From the IMG/VR virus record IMGVR_UViG_3300038309_000228, positions 1 through 44,108 of that record: a stretch of DNA of 44,108 nt. The stretch is one strand, 5' to 3'. The notes under the pieces were generated by a model. That model searched no databases and was not told the DNA's origin. It was given only the letters and a program-made list of their open reading frames with translations. Shown one piece after another: positions 22,605-32,131 of the stretch; the first letter of the stretch is position 1; every line of letters starts with the position of its first letter. The stretch is from a virus. A program made the position numbers and the translations under genes.

Positions 22605-23057
22605 TTACTTTCTATTGATAATCTTAGAAAGGAGGCCCTTGACGTCTGAGGCGTCTTTTGGCTTATCCTTGCCCTTGTCTCCCAGGCCCAGAAGGTCACC
22701 GACCATATCAAGGATCTTTGTTTCTGAGGCAAAGTCCTTGGCCATCTCCTTGCCCTTCTCGTAGATTCCAGGCAATTTGGGGCCGATATCATCGGATAGA
22801 TTGCGCACGACGTTGCCTAGGGTTTCCAGAGTTGTCGTGATGGCGTTCTCCTGCAGCTCGTCGCGCCGATTGCTGTCGATGATCTTCTTGGCCTCAAGCC
22901 AGTCGAGAACAGATGGCAACCAATTCGCATTAACGCAATGGGGAGACAAAAGCAGACTGAGTATAAAATCAGCGCTCTTGTCAGTTTCTCCGAGCTCGTA
23001 TAGACGAACCAATTCGTCGAAAGACAATTTGCTCGTTACCGATAGATTGATATCCAT
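22605..23057 (-). CDS. helical protein between two fibre-like genes
   Basis: 150 residues, not recognised. The N-terminal part is a small helical domain ('LSFDELVRLYELGETDKSADFILSLLLSPHCVNANWLPSVLDWLE'). The C-terminal part is amphipathic ('LGNVVRNLSDDIGPKLPGIYEKGKEMAKDFA') and ends with a Lys-rich tail. It is packed tightly between the two unusual fibre-like genes, so it probably works with them, perhaps as assembly factor. It stands 12 nt before the ATG used for the next gene. Confidence 0.65.
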   Translation of the reverse strand: MDINLSVTSKLSFDELVRLYELGETDKSADFILSLLLSPHCVNANWLPSVLDWLEAKKIIDSNRRDELQENAITTTLETLGNVVRNLSDDIGPKLPGIYEKGKEMAKDFASETKILDMVGDLLGLGDKGKDKPKDASDVKGLLSKIINRK

Positions 23058-24916
23058 TATTTACCTCTCCTTATGTGCATGCGTCTCGTGAATCTTTGCC
23101 CGCCACGTGTCAAAAGCATGGATGGGGCTTGCTGTCTTGGATTTTTTCTTGCTCTCCTGAACAGCAATAATCCAATAATTGAACCTACTATTGGAAGTAC
23201 AGGTGCCAAAATAATAGTTATAATTGAAATAATTACAATAACAATGGATATGTCAGAAATTACACCTAAAATGGCAAGAATTGTACATATTATAACAACA
23301 ATCCAAGTTATCAAAATATTTATTATTCCGTATATAAGTAGGATAATCCTCAAAGGAGATTGAAGTATTGTGAATGGAATAAATACAATTTCTATAATTA
23401 AACCGAAAATAATAGCTATTGTACAGTATATAGTACCGATAAGTGCCACTGCTGCGGCAAGGATAGCCGATAATACTGACAAAAAAGTAATTGATGGTAA
23501 AAAAAGCAATAAGTAGCTAATTAGTAATATAAGACAGATTGATGCGAATGTTAACTCTACTATAAAAACAGAAAGAACAACTATTGAAAAAATGATGTTA
23601 ACAATTATTGCAGGGATTATACCGACAATTAAAAGCAATAAATATGGAAGCGTTAGTACTAATTCTATTATTGTTACTATAAACAGTATAATAATTGATA
23701 TTATTGCTAGGATTATATGTAAAATAGCTACAGGTATGCAAACTAATAAAACATATATAAATGTTATTATATGAGAAAATACTGAAGGAATAAATGTTAT
23801 TATTGAAAATGGGGCAACAATTATTACCAGTAATATGGAAAGAACCGGAAGAAACGAAAATGCAAGGGGGGTTATGAAAGAAGCTGCCATGTAGGCGGCC
23901 CTAGGGTGGTATAGCCACAGCGCCCTCAACCTTTGCCACTTGTCCCTGGCAAATCTGGCCAGATCGCTGGCGCGCATCTCACGCTTGAACTCACGCCAGT
24001 CCTTGTCCCTGGCGTGAGTTTTGCGCATCCATTTATAGATGTCGCGCCACGACTTGGCGTCTGCCATGTTGGTTGCAGCAAGAGCATTGATGGCCAGAAA
24101 AAACTGTCTTTCTATATTGTCCTTGAGGTCGAGGTCCTTTTCATAATGCCTATGGTCGCGCCTGTTTTTGCGCAATTGGCGCTTGACTCCACGACCAGCA
24201 CCACCGCCAAGACTAACTCCACCAACGCTTGGCAGCATGTTGCCCAGCAGGCCGCGTCTCCTGAGACGTCTCAACTTCCGGTCTTGCCTATCCTCTTGAC
24301 GATTACGATCCGTGAGGCGGTCAGCCTCCCTTTCGACCCTCCGAACTTCGGTTCGCATCCTCCTGGATGCTAGCCTATCGCGCCGTTCCTCGTTATCGAT
24401 CTCTCGCTCGATTTCATCATCGAGACGATCCAGTGCGACCTTGACCTGATCCTCTGCAGCCTGGGAGAACATGGCCTGCATGGCCGCAGGGGTCATTTGC
24501 TCGGCTTTTGGGTCTACCGTGATATGGACCGGAATGCGGTTACCATCAAATGACAGCGCAATATCGTACCTGACCACCTCGCGCCCACTGTGGTGGGCTA
24601 GGATATGATCCGGGTGATCGAAGTGGACTGTGGCAAAGATGTCTTCCCCGGCAAGGCGCCCAGCGAACCTGGCGTACAAATCTATATAGGCGACCTCGGT
24701 TACTTGTGGAGTGTCCTCATTCGACACAAATAGCTCGATGAGGACTACGCCGTTGGTTGGCGTTGCGGTAATATTGACATTGTGCACTGGGGCAATGAGG
24801 TCCCGACCTCGAACCACGCCCCTTGTAAATTGGATGGTGCCGTGGCCAGTCAAGGCCCGAGCCATCATATGATGGCCGTGCCTGGTAATATCTATGGTGT
24901 ATTCCTGTCCAGGCAT
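23057..24916 (-). CDS. tail-fibre-position protein with very hydrophobic polytopic C-terminus
   Basis: About 619 residues. Residues 1-145 resemble the tail-collar N-terminal domain ('ARALTGHGTIQFTRGVVRGRDL...TEVAYIDLYARF'). Residues 150-335 are a charged coiled-coil and Arg-rich region. Residues about 340-590 are around 250 almost uncharged Ile/Leu/Val residues forming an estimated eight to ten membrane segments with hardly any loops. A basic tail 'RRARKNPRQQ...RRMHIRRGK' ends it. It occupies the P2 gpH place after gpI, but has no receptor-binding tip that I can see. The membrane part is AT-rich. ATG 24916 overlaps the end of gene I. Host range factor, membrane channel or exclusion factor are all open. 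Confidence 0.75.
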   Translation of the reverse strand: MPGQEYTIDITRHGHHMMARALTGHGTIQFTRGVVRGRDLIAPVHNVNITATPTNGVVLIELFVSNEDTPQVTEVAYIDLYARFAGRLAGEDIFATVHFDHPDHILAHHSGREVVRYDIALSFDGNRIPVHITVDPKAEQMTPAAMQAMFSQAAEDQVKVALDRLDDEIEREIDNEERRDRLASRRMRTEVRRVEREADRLTDRNRQEDRQDRKLRRLRRRGLLGNMLPSVGGVSLGGGAGRGVKRQLRKNRRDHRHYEKDLDLKDNIERQFFLAINALAATNMADAKSWRDIYKWMRKTHARDKDWREFKREMRASDLARFARDKWQRLRALWLYHPRAAYMAASFITPLAFSFLPVLSILLVIIVAPFSIITFIPSVFSHIITFIYVLLVCIPVAILHIILAIISIIILFIVTIIELVLTLPYLLLLIVGIIPAIIVNIIFSIVVLSVFIVELTFASICLILLISYLLLFLPSITFLSVLSAILAAAVALIGTIYCTIAIIFGLIIEIVFIPFTILQSPLRIILLIYGIINILITWIVVIICTILAILGVISDISIVIVIISIITIILAPVLPIVGSIIGLLLFRRARKNPRQQAPSMLLTRGGQRFTRRMHIRRGK

Positions 24917-24917
24917 G

Positions 24918-25877
24918 TCAATTACCAAGGAGCTTGCGGTTTTCGATCATAATCCCTCCGCCTTGCGCCGCCCTGACGCGCACACGACCTCCTCTTGGAG
25001 GCGCCGCTTGTATTCCGGTAGATATACGTTGGATAAATCCGATTCCGACCTCTATTTCTGTTTTATAACGATATCTATTAACAAGGCTGCTTGGAACCTC
25101 AAAGTAGTTCGCTTGAGCCATTTGTGACGGGATATCGTTCCCAGACAATCTTCCTAGGGCGATATCTTCCCTGATTGCCATACCCTCGTTGCGGAATAGA
25201 GCTATATCAAGTCGTTGCCGCCTATCCTCCCTAGAAGCCTGAATATCAGCATGTTTGATGCGCTGCACCACTCCAATTCCAAAAAACTGATTCATTTTTG
25301 GTCTATGGCGCAGGTAATAAAACGGAGGAATCTCCTGCTTGGTTGTCTGTCGCAGCCCTATGCCTGTAAATACCGGCAATCTGGTCTGGTGGGATACGTA
25401 TAGAGTCTCTAGCCAAGACCTGCAATTTTTCTTGTCATATATGGTCTTAAAGAAGCTATAGTAGAAGTTCTCGTCTAGCTGCTGCGCCTGTTCTTCAGTC
25501 TTGAGATAAACTGAAAACAGGTAAGGTCTGCTGCCGTACTCATACCATTCCTTGATATTTGCCGTCACGCCCTGGATGTCGAAAGCCTTCCTGATTGCCC
25601 ATTCTGTCCCCTTGTGGGCGTGGAGCTCGTAGGAATTGGCAAGCATGTCCCTTTTGACACTGTCGGCCCAAAACTCCTGCCAATCGTTGGTGCTCATCTG
25701 CCAGGCCATCCATGGCAGGTATTGTTGCGGCACCCGCTTTGGATCGTATAATTTGTTTATTTCTACAGGGACCTGATCGATCCGGGCATGGACCTGCTCA
25801 ACTGCCCTTTCCAGAGCAGTTGCATTCGACGGCAGCAAGGACGGCCTTACCGAGGGATGGCGTTTATTGATCTTCAT
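24918..25877 (-). CDS. tail protein I (baseplate, P2 gpI-like)
   Basis: 319 residues. The first 180 match P2 gpI: 'SLLPSNATALERAVEQVHARIDQVPVEINKLYDPKRVPQQYLPWMAWQMSTNDWQEFW...HKGTEWAIRKAF'. This protein completes the baseplate wedge and links to the fibres. The rest, about 140 residues, is a C-terminal extension with repeated 'GIG(L/V/F)(R/V)Q(R/T)' type motifs not found in P2, perhaps an adaptor for the odd fibres. It overlaps gene J by 14 nt. Confidence 0.88.
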   Translation of the reverse strand: MKINKRHPSVRPSLLPSNATALERAVEQVHARIDQVPVEINKLYDPKRVPQQYLPWMAWQMSTNDWQEFWADSVKRDMLANSYELHAHKGTEWAIRKAFDIQGVTANIKEWYEYGSRPYLFSVYLKTEEQAQQLDENFYYSFFKTIYDKKNCRSWLETLYVSHQTRLPVFTGIGLRQTTKQEIPPFYYLRHRPKMNQFFGIGVVQRIKHADIQASREDRRQRLDIALFRNEGMAIREDIALGRLSGNDIPSQMAQANYFEVPSSLVNRYRYKTEIEVGIGFIQRISTGIQAAPPRGGRVRVRAAQGGGIMIENRKLLGN

Positions 25878-26808
25878 AGAGAGACACTTCGATGTTCACC
25901 GTCTTGCACCTGGCAATCTGATTACTGCGAATGACGATGTTGGCATTCGGATCTGCCAGGCGGACATTGCTCACGCCAGACTGGTGCAAGGCCGCCATGA
26001 TCGATGATCTGTTGATATCGCGACCGATTCGATAATTTGCGGCTAAATACGTATTAATGGCTTTTCTAGCATTGGCCAGGACAACGTCACTCCCAGTACC
26101 GGGGTAGACGATCAATTGGGCGCGGATATCGAAATCAACAAACCTAGGCGGCCTGACCTGAATGAAATCTGTAAGGTTCTTGATATATGGGTTCGTGATA
26201 TATCGCCTCAGGCCCCGCAAAAAAACCCTCGGAGGTTGCCCGTCCCCGATGTTGAGCAGTGGCACGATCCTGACATACCCCGGCCTCGGACTATAAACTG
26301 ATGCATGAGCAATTGCCGGGGAATACTCATAGACATGCTTGAGATATGCCCCGACTGTTCCTGTGGCTGCAAGCCCCTCCCATGCCAGAAGGATGCGAAG
26401 ACGCATCATGGCGTCTGATTCGTAGAGATCATTGCCGTTTTGATCTCGGCCTATTATCCGTCGCTCGACATTAACCAGGGCTGCGAGCTGGTCGAGGTCG
26501 TGGCGCTGGGCGTAGGCCACCAGGACTGAACGTACGGCATGGTTGACTCGTGCCCGCAATACCGTCTCTCGGTACGCCGCCACCTCGATCAATTTGATCA
26601 CCGGATCTGACTCAACCAGCGCATCGTAATCTGGCCAGCGGTTTTTGAAATCATTGATCATGGCCAATCGGACCGCCTCATAATCGAGTTGCTCGACGAT
26701 ATCAGGAGGCGTGACATTCGATAGATCGATAGGAGTAAAATTGCCGGCCTGCGATGGTGGGATTAGATATCGCAGGTCCTGCTCTGTAACGGTCGGTTGT
26801 ATTGGCAT
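25864..26808 (-). CDS. baseplate assembly protein J
   Basis: 314 residues, as P2 gpJ. Recognised from 'IDLSNVTPPDIVEQLDYEAVRLAMINDFKNRWPDYDALVESDPVIKLIEVAAYRETVLRARVNHAVRSVLVAYAQRHDLDQLA', and later 'SDAMMRLRILLAWEGLAATGTVGAYLKH'. It forms the baseplate wedge that triggers sheath contraction. It is translationally coupled to the gp25-like gene by TGATG. Confidence 0.93.
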   Translation of the reverse strand: MPIQPTVTEQDLRYLIPPSQAGNFTPIDLSNVTPPDIVEQLDYEAVRLAMINDFKNRWPDYDALVESDPVIKLIEVAAYRETVLRARVNHAVRSVLVAYAQRHDLDQLAALVNVERRIIGRDQNGNDLYESDAMMRLRILLAWEGLAATGTVGAYLKHVYEYSPAIAHASVYSPRPGYVRIVPLLNIGDGQPPRVFLRGLRRYITNPYIKNLTDFIQVRPPRFVDFDIRAQLIVYPGTGSDVVLANARKAINTYLAANYRIGRDINRSSIMAALHQSGVSNVRLADPNANIVIRSNQIARCKTVNIEVSLYEDQ

Positions 26809-27155
26809 CAGGTGATGATCATGTTTTGCAGTTTTATGGGTTCACCGGTAGGCTTCCACAATGCCTGGATTTCAATTTCAAGTCTTCCTTTTGATGACGA
26901 AACTGCCCGGACTTTGATCAGATCGACGTCTGTCAGTCCATTGATGGGATTCAGGAATGCATCGGCAATTCCTGCGTAGAAATCGACGATGGTCTGCTGA
27001 TTAATCGGGGCGTCTTGCAGGTTTATGATGTCAGAGCCGTATTTTCTACGCATTATACGTGTATTAATAAATGTAGTCAATACGTCATTGATGCGCATGG
27101 TTAAATGATCTATGCCATCAATCTTCTTTCCCGTGTGCCTATCCATACCTATCAC
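26808..27155 (-). CDS. baseplate protein W (gp25-like)
   Basis: 115 residues of the GPW_gp25 family, a small baseplate wedge protein. 'HLTMRINDVLTTFINTRIMRRKYGSDIINLQDAPIN' with the conserved RR.YGS motif (here RRKYGSDI), then 'DAFLNPINGLTDVDLIKVRAV'. The position between D and J on the late strand agrees. It overlaps gene D by 4 nt. Confidence 0.9.
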   Translation of the reverse strand: MIGMDRHTGKKIDGIDHLTMRINDVLTTFINTRIMRRKYGSDIINLQDAPINQQTIVDFYAGIADAFLNPINGLTDVDLIKVRAVSSSKGRLEIEIQALWKPTGEPIKLQNMIIT

Positions 27156-28258
27156 AGGGATTTACCGCCACTTTTCGTGCTGTCAATTTGTTGCTGCATC
27201 TGCTCAAGCGTCATGGTGGCTGGAGTTGGCGGCTTTCCTCTACCATTGCTGCCGCCCCCGCTATTGCTTTTCTGAGTCTCGCTTTCGGACTCACAGGAAA
27301 GCTCAGTGGTATACCCTTGAGCGGAGATCGTATGAGTGGCGGTCTTGATGAGCCATCGTTTGTCTATCAACGGGTGGAAATTCCGAAGCTGGACATAGTA
27401 CTCAGCACGAAGCCTTGGGTCTCCTACCAATGTCAGGGAGACATCGCCAGTGGTTCTGTTGATTCCCTTCATGGCGCTATCCGCCGCATCCTGGGCTTCC
27501 TTTTCAGTTGGGTAGGTCTTCTTGAGCGTCTGTGAGGGGCCATCTCCAGATCCAGACGATTTTTCAACGTATGTAGCCTTGTCCTTGTCGTAGTATCTGG
27601 CCACCACCCTCGAATATCTTGGCTGATCCTTGATATTGGCGCTCCACCTGGTGCAGGTATTTATGGTGATTGGGATATCCTGTGGGCTTTTCCCAGTCCT
27701 GCTTTTTGCCTGTCCATGCTTCTCAACAGCCAGCACCCCTCCTACGGGCTTCCCAACAGCGTCATATTGGGCGGCCATTCTGGTGATGAAATGCATGTTG
27801 CTTTCGTTGGTCTGGTCAATATGGGCTATCTTGACCTGCCGCAATTCCTCGCCGACCAAGGGCTTTAGCTTTTCCTCCTTGGCGATGATTTCGACGATTT
27901 CTTGAATCGTCCTGTTGTCGAATGACCTGGTTTTCTGGGACTTGAATGTATCTGTGAAATTGGCGGCCTTTGCCGTGATTTCTATGGTGTCTGGTTTTCC
28001 CTGTAGCCGGACCTCATCGACGACATATACCCCGAAAGACACCAAGCCCATCTCCTGGTATCCAAGGCCAATGTCCAGCTTGACACCAGTGCGAGGCGGG
28101 TCTATCTTTTGACCAGCATTGTCCAGGGATAAAGTGGCGCTGTCTGATTCAATACCGGCATTATCCGTTACCGACAAGCTGAGAATATGCGGACGTACCT
28201 TGTCTGTGATATCTTGACCGTTAGCGTCGCTCAGCTTGACGTAGAAGTCAGGTTGCAC
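27152..28258 (-). CDS. late control protein D / tail hub (P2 gpD-like)
   Basis: 368 residues. This is the central hub under the tail tube, homologous to T4 gp27. 'DITDKVRPHILSLSVTDNAGIESDSATLSLDN' and 'DEVRLQGKPDTIEITAKAANFTDTFKSQKTRSFDN.TIQEIVEIIA' are the family marks, with 'DQTNESNMHFITRMA' after. The C-terminal 45 residues are a low-complexity Gly/Ser/Pro and Gln tail. GTG start at 28258. Confidence 0.92.
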   Translation of the reverse strand: MQPDFYVKLSDANGQDITDKVRPHILSLSVTDNAGIESDSATLSLDNAGQKIDPPRTGVKLDIGLGYQEMGLVSFGVYVVDEVRLQGKPDTIEITAKAANFTDTFKSQKTRSFDNRTIQEIVEIIAKEEKLKPLVGEELRQVKIAHIDQTNESNMHFITRMAAQYDAVGKPVGGVLAVEKHGQAKSRTGKSPQDIPITINTCTRWSANIKDQPRYSRVVARYYDKDKATYVEKSSGSGDGPSQTLKKTYPTEKEAQDAADSAMKGINRTTGDVSLTLVGDPRLRAEYYVQLRNFHPLIDKRWLIKTATHTISAQGYTTELSCESESETQKSNSGGGSNGRGKPPTPATMTLEQMQQQIDSTKSGGKSL

Positions 28259-28259
28259 T

Positions 28260-28472
28260 TCAATCCCAAAGCTTTATATACGGCTCGTATCTCGATGGTT
28301 TTGGGAAATCAGGCAAATCAACGAAAATGCTCCCTGGTAAATACGGGTCTTCAAGTGCGATGCCGTAATTTGATGGGTGCTCGTAGAGGTCAAAGCCCTG
28401 CTGCTCAAATCCATAAACTTGGTAGGCGATATACTCCATCGTTTCGCCCCGTTGCGTGATATGCTTTTTCAT
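28260..28472 (-). CDS. tail protein X (LysM-like)
   Basis: 70 residues, gpX family of P2-like tails. 'ITQRGETMEYIAYQVYGFEQQGFDLYEHPSNYGIAL' followed by 'LPGSIFVDLPDFPKP' is the LysM-like pattern that caps the tape measure/hub. The position between U and D is that of P2-like phages. Confidence 0.88.
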   Translation of the reverse strand: MKKHITQRGETMEYIAYQVYGFEQQGFDLYEHPSNYGIALEDPYLPGSIFVDLPDFPKPSRYEPYIKLWD

Positions 28473-29446
28473 GGATTTCCCCTAGCCTGGTCCTGGCGCC
28501 CGCGCTCGAAAGCCTGGCGCTCCTCTTCCGTCATATCGGGTGGGGGATCCCCGTAGTCCCCGGTCACATCACCACCAGCCTGCCTCAATCTTCCTGAGTT
28601 ATACGCCATCCTTTGGCCATCATCCTGGTACGGATTAACGTAAGATTCAGATTGTTCTACTCGTGTGCTCCGTGCTGCATCCACACTGGCGTAATTTCCC
28701 CCACCTCCGGTATTTTGTATGGTTCCTGAATCAGTTACCTGGTACTGGTTATCACTCTCAAATGTTCCTCCTTCCTGGAATCCCCTGTTGTAGGCATCCC
28801 TTTCCTCTTGAGTCATATTTGGCGGAGGCTCGCCGTAGTCCCCGGTTAAATCGCCGCCTTGTCTTCTCATCCGCCCCTCATCGTAGGCCATCCTTTGGCC
28901 TTCATCCTGGTAGGGATTTTCAGAGGTACTTTGACCCTGGGTGCCTTGCGTTCTGCCATTAATATAGGCCTGCCTATCATCGCTGAATTGCTCTGAATCG
29001 GGCTGCATGGTCCCAACATTACTATCCTGCTGGCTTGGGGCTCCACCTGGTTGGGCGTATTGTTCGCCGTAGAATGACAGCTCCATGGTGAAATCTATTT
29101 TCCTCGGCAGCCCGTCCTGGAATAAATAATTATAGTTTTCTGATATATTTGTTATGCACCACAAGCCCCAAACATTACCCTGGCCGTCAACCATGCGTAA
29201 TGGAGTTCCCTTAGCTGCCTCCGCCTTCATCCTGTCAAATTGCTCTATCCCGCCCCTAAACAAGGGATAAATGGTCCCTGAAATCGTCACCTTATGTTCC
29301 CCAGGCCCGACGAACTGCAGGATAGGGTAGACTCCGATACGCTCCTGCGCAGGCCACCTGAATGCGTGGCTGCGCTGGAACGTCTCGTATGGATTTTCGT
29401 TAGACTGGAATCTGTAGTCTCCCAGAGCAATCATTGTGGACGGCAT
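28469..29446 (-). CDS. tail protein U (P2 gpU-like) with duplicated C-terminal extension
   Basis: 325 residues, about twice the family length. The first 135 residues match gpU: 'MIALGDYRFQSNENPYETFQRSHAFRWPAQERIGVYPILQFVGPGEHKVTISGTIYP' and 'NVWGLWCITNISENYNYLFQDGLPRKIDFTMEL'. The extra part holds two copies of a 40-residue unit, 'NPYQD.GQRMAY..GR.R..GGD.TGDYG.PPP.MT.EER', at about 188-230 and 279-321. The unit is hydrophilic and likely exposed. gpU sits at the tail tube/baseplate region. Confidence 0.88.
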   Translation of the reverse strand: MPSTMIALGDYRFQSNENPYETFQRSHAFRWPAQERIGVYPILQFVGPGEHKVTISGTIYPLFRGGIEQFDRMKAEAAKGTPLRMVDGQGNVWGLWCITNISENYNYLFQDGLPRKIDFTMELSFYGEQYAQPGGAPSQQDSNVGTMQPDSEQFSDDRQAYINGRTQGTQGQSTSENPYQDEGQRMAYDEGRMRRQGGDLTGDYGEPPPNMTQEERDAYNRGFQEGGTFESDNQYQVTDSGTIQNTGGGGNYASVDAARSTRVEQSESYVNPYQDDGQRMAYNSGRLRQAGGDVTGDYGDPPPDMTEEERQAFERGRQDQARGNP

Positions 29447-29447
29447 A

Positions 29448-32069
29448 TCAATCTACCATCTGCGCCCGTTGCTGGCGCTGCTGGTTTTCCTGATTCCGGC
29501 GCAGGTGCTCGGAGACTGCCCTTCCTACGGCCTCTGGGTCCCCGCCTGGAGGCACATTGATGGTTATCGGCGCGTTGACAGTCGTATTGTTGGTCTGATT
29601 TTGGGTCGTTGTTCCACGTGGAACAACGACGGGGCGCTGCGGGAATGGGATCACGTTGTCCCTTGGATTTTTCTGGGCAGGATCTTGGGGCGCAGGACCC
29701 GGTCCAGAAAAAGATCGATCATTTGCTGCAGTGACTGGCTCAGGCATTCGAGCAGCTGGTTTCAACTTGGATGTCGTGGACTCTTGCAATGTGGCTTTTC
29801 CCTCGTCGTTACCACCACCAAACTGCCTAGATACCCACCCGCCTACATCAGAAGCCTTATCCCCTACCCATCCCGTAGTTCTATCCACAAGACCGGACAC
29901 GGCATCGCCTACTTTACTTGGCAGGTTCAACAATCCTTGTATTTTCCCAGCAAGCCAATCAATCATTGAGCCTACCCAGGAAAAAGTATCCCCAAAAACA
30001 CTCTTTATGAACCCGCCAAGATCGGAGAATACGTTCTTTATGGTTCCTACTGGAGCTATGAAAAGACCGACTAGGTTTCCAAAAAACCACCCAATGTATG
30101 ATCCTATTGCATCCAGGACAGTCATCACGATGTTAAGCGCGCCTCCGATGGCGTTACCTATAGTGGCCCCAACCTCCGTCCATTTTTGCAGTTCAGTTTG
30201 GCTGGCCTTGGATTGTGTGGTTATGTCCCCAAACAAACTAGCAAATGCGTCGGCTAATGGCTTCATGGCCCTTATGATTGGTTCAAAAGAACCCTCGAGA
30301 GGCTCTATTGCGCCCTGTATCCCTTTCCAAACCCCCTTAGCAAAAGCCGAGAACTGGTCCCAGTATTTCCATAGCAGATACGAGGCGGCAACAACGCCTG
30401 CAATGGCCAGGCCCCACGGGGTGAAGAGCTGACCGATTGAAAATGCCCGTATTGCAGTGAACAATTTCGTGAATGTGCCGCCGAGGCCAGCGACAGTCTT
30501 TTGCAGGGTCTCAAAAAACATCCTTGTCTGGAGTACGGACATCCTCGCCAGAAGGGCAGCTCCATTAAATCCTATGATAGCCGCCTTGGCGGCAATGAAT
30601 CCAGCAACTACTGTCCCAATAACCTTGACGAGGCCCTCATTTTCGTGAATCCAATTGGATATCCTGCCTGATATATCCGCCACAACACCTGCTAATTTAG
30701 AAACCGCAGGAAGAAATGCCTCTCCGATAGCTGCAGATGTTATCTGCAGAGACGCTTTCATCCTGTTAATCTGGAAGGCTGTTGTCTGGGATTGTCGGTC
30801 GAACTCACCCTGAACCGAACCGGCATATTTTGTACGATCGGAAACCTTATCAAGCTCTGCGCTCAGCCCATCAACGTTCTGGGCCATAGCAGAAATGGAC
30901 GATGCGCCCTCGGATCCAAAGATCTCCGTGATGGTGGCCAATTGCCCTTCCTTCGGCAATTTATTCAATTGCCTGAGTAAAAGGCCAATTGTCCCAACCG
31001 CGTCACGCTGCATCATCTTCGCAACGTTCTCTGAGTCTAGTCCAATGCCAGCAAGGGCCTCCCTGGCCCCCTTTGACATGGAGGAGCCTTGCGTCATCGT
31101 CCTGAATAAATGCTCGAGGGAGGTTGCTGCCCTTTCTGGAGGTTCGCCTAAACCTTCGACGTATGAGCCGAATGCTGCTATTTGCAGGCCATTTAGCCCA
31201 GCAGCCTTACCAATTCCAGCAATGCGCTGCGTCAGGTCAACAATGCCCTTGACACTGGCATTGCCCTGATCGGCGAGGTAATTGATGCCATCCGCAAGAT
31301 CGGCTAACTCCGTCCTGTTGATAGCCAGACTGTTCTTTAGATTTTCGAAATCCTTGGCCGCGTCTGCGGGATTGGCATAATCCATGGCAACTGCGACTCT
31401 CGCAGCCTGCACCGCCACCTGGTTGAGCTCATCGGCAGTTGCCCCGGACTGGGCTGCGGCCGTATATAGGTCGGCCATTTCAGTGGCTGCAATGCCGGTC
31501 GCCCTCGATGTCTCCTCGACCGATCTCGTCGCGGCATCGAACTGCTCCTGGGTGCCATTCATCGCTCGATTGAGGCCGGTGTAGGCGGACTGCAGCTCTA
31601 TGGCGTCGCTGATCGGCTTTTGCATGACCATGAGCGTCGCTGCAGTCGCTGCCGCTTGCCCAAGCAGCTCCATGCCTCTGGCGTTCATCTCCTGGGCACT
31701 GCGCAATCTTTCAAGGCGACGTCGGGCATCTTCAGAAGCCCTACCCATTTCGCCGAGCTGGTCCTCAAGGTTATCAAGGTCGATGCCGTACCGCCTGGCC
31801 GCCTCCTCAGCACGAGCCATGGCCCTTGATACCCGGTCTAGCTCCTTTTGTATTTCATCGGCCGGGCGAGCCCCACTAGCCATCTCGGCGTTAAGCTCAT
31901 CAATGCGCTTGCGCAATTGATCGACGCCCTCGGCAGCCCGCATCACCCGATCTAGATTGCGGACTGCCTGGCCAAGCTCACCGATCTGGCCGCCCATGCT
32001 CTTGAATATTGAGCCGACGCTGGCGTCCCTCGTCGCGGAGAGCAATATTTCGTAATTGAGTTCAGCCAT
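29448..32069 (-). CDS. tail tape measure protein (gpT)
   Basis: 873 residues; it sets tail length and is threaded through the tube. The N-terminal third is coiled coil. 'LQSAYTGLNRAMNGTQEQFDAATRSVEETSRATGIAATEMADLYTAAAQSG' and the following 'DFENLKNSLAINRTELADLADGINYLADQGNASVKGIV' are the TMP core region of P2/Mu-like tails. Membrane-like segments follow in the middle ('VIGTVVAGFIAAKAAIIGFNGAALLA'), and the end is Pro/Thr/Asn rich. It follows E/E' as expected. Confidence 0.95.
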   Translation of the reverse strand: MAELNYEILLSATRDASVGSIFKSMGGQIGELGQAVRNLDRVMRAAEGVDQLRKRIDELNAEMASGARPADEIQKELDRVSRAMARAEEAARRYGIDLDNLEDQLGEMGRASEDARRRLERLRSAQEMNARGMELLGQAAATAATLMVMQKPISDAIELQSAYTGLNRAMNGTQEQFDAATRSVEETSRATGIAATEMADLYTAAAQSGATADELNQVAVQAARVAVAMDYANPADAAKDFENLKNSLAINRTELADLADGINYLADQGNASVKGIVDLTQRIAGIGKAAGLNGLQIAAFGSYVEGLGEPPERAATSLEHLFRTMTQGSSMSKGAREALAGIGLDSENVAKMMQRDAVGTIGLLLRQLNKLPKEGQLATITEIFGSEGASSISAMAQNVDGLSAELDKVSDRTKYAGSVQGEFDRQSQTTAFQINRMKASLQITSAAIGEAFLPAVSKLAGVVADISGRISNWIHENEGLVKVIGTVVAGFIAAKAAIIGFNGAALLARMSVLQTRMFFETLQKTVAGLGGTFTKLFTAIRAFSIGQLFTPWGLAIAGVVAASYLLWKYWDQFSAFAKGVWKGIQGAIEPLEGSFEPIIRAMKPLADAFASLFGDITTQSKASQTELQKWTEVGATIGNAIGGALNIVMTVLDAIGSYIGWFFGNLVGLFIAPVGTIKNVFSDLGGFIKSVFGDTFSWVGSMIDWLAGKIQGLLNLPSKVGDAVSGLVDRTTGWVGDKASDVGGWVSRQFGGGNDEGKATLQESTTSKLKPAARMPEPVTAANDRSFSGPGPAPQDPAQKNPRDNVIPFPQRPVVVPRGTTTQNQTNNTTVNAPITINVPPGGDPEAVGRAVSEHLRRNQENQQRQQRAQMVD

Positions 32070-32131
32070 GAATAATTGCCATACTATATTATGGTCTAGA
32101 CTTATATTCCCATTTTAGGTTAAAATGGAAA

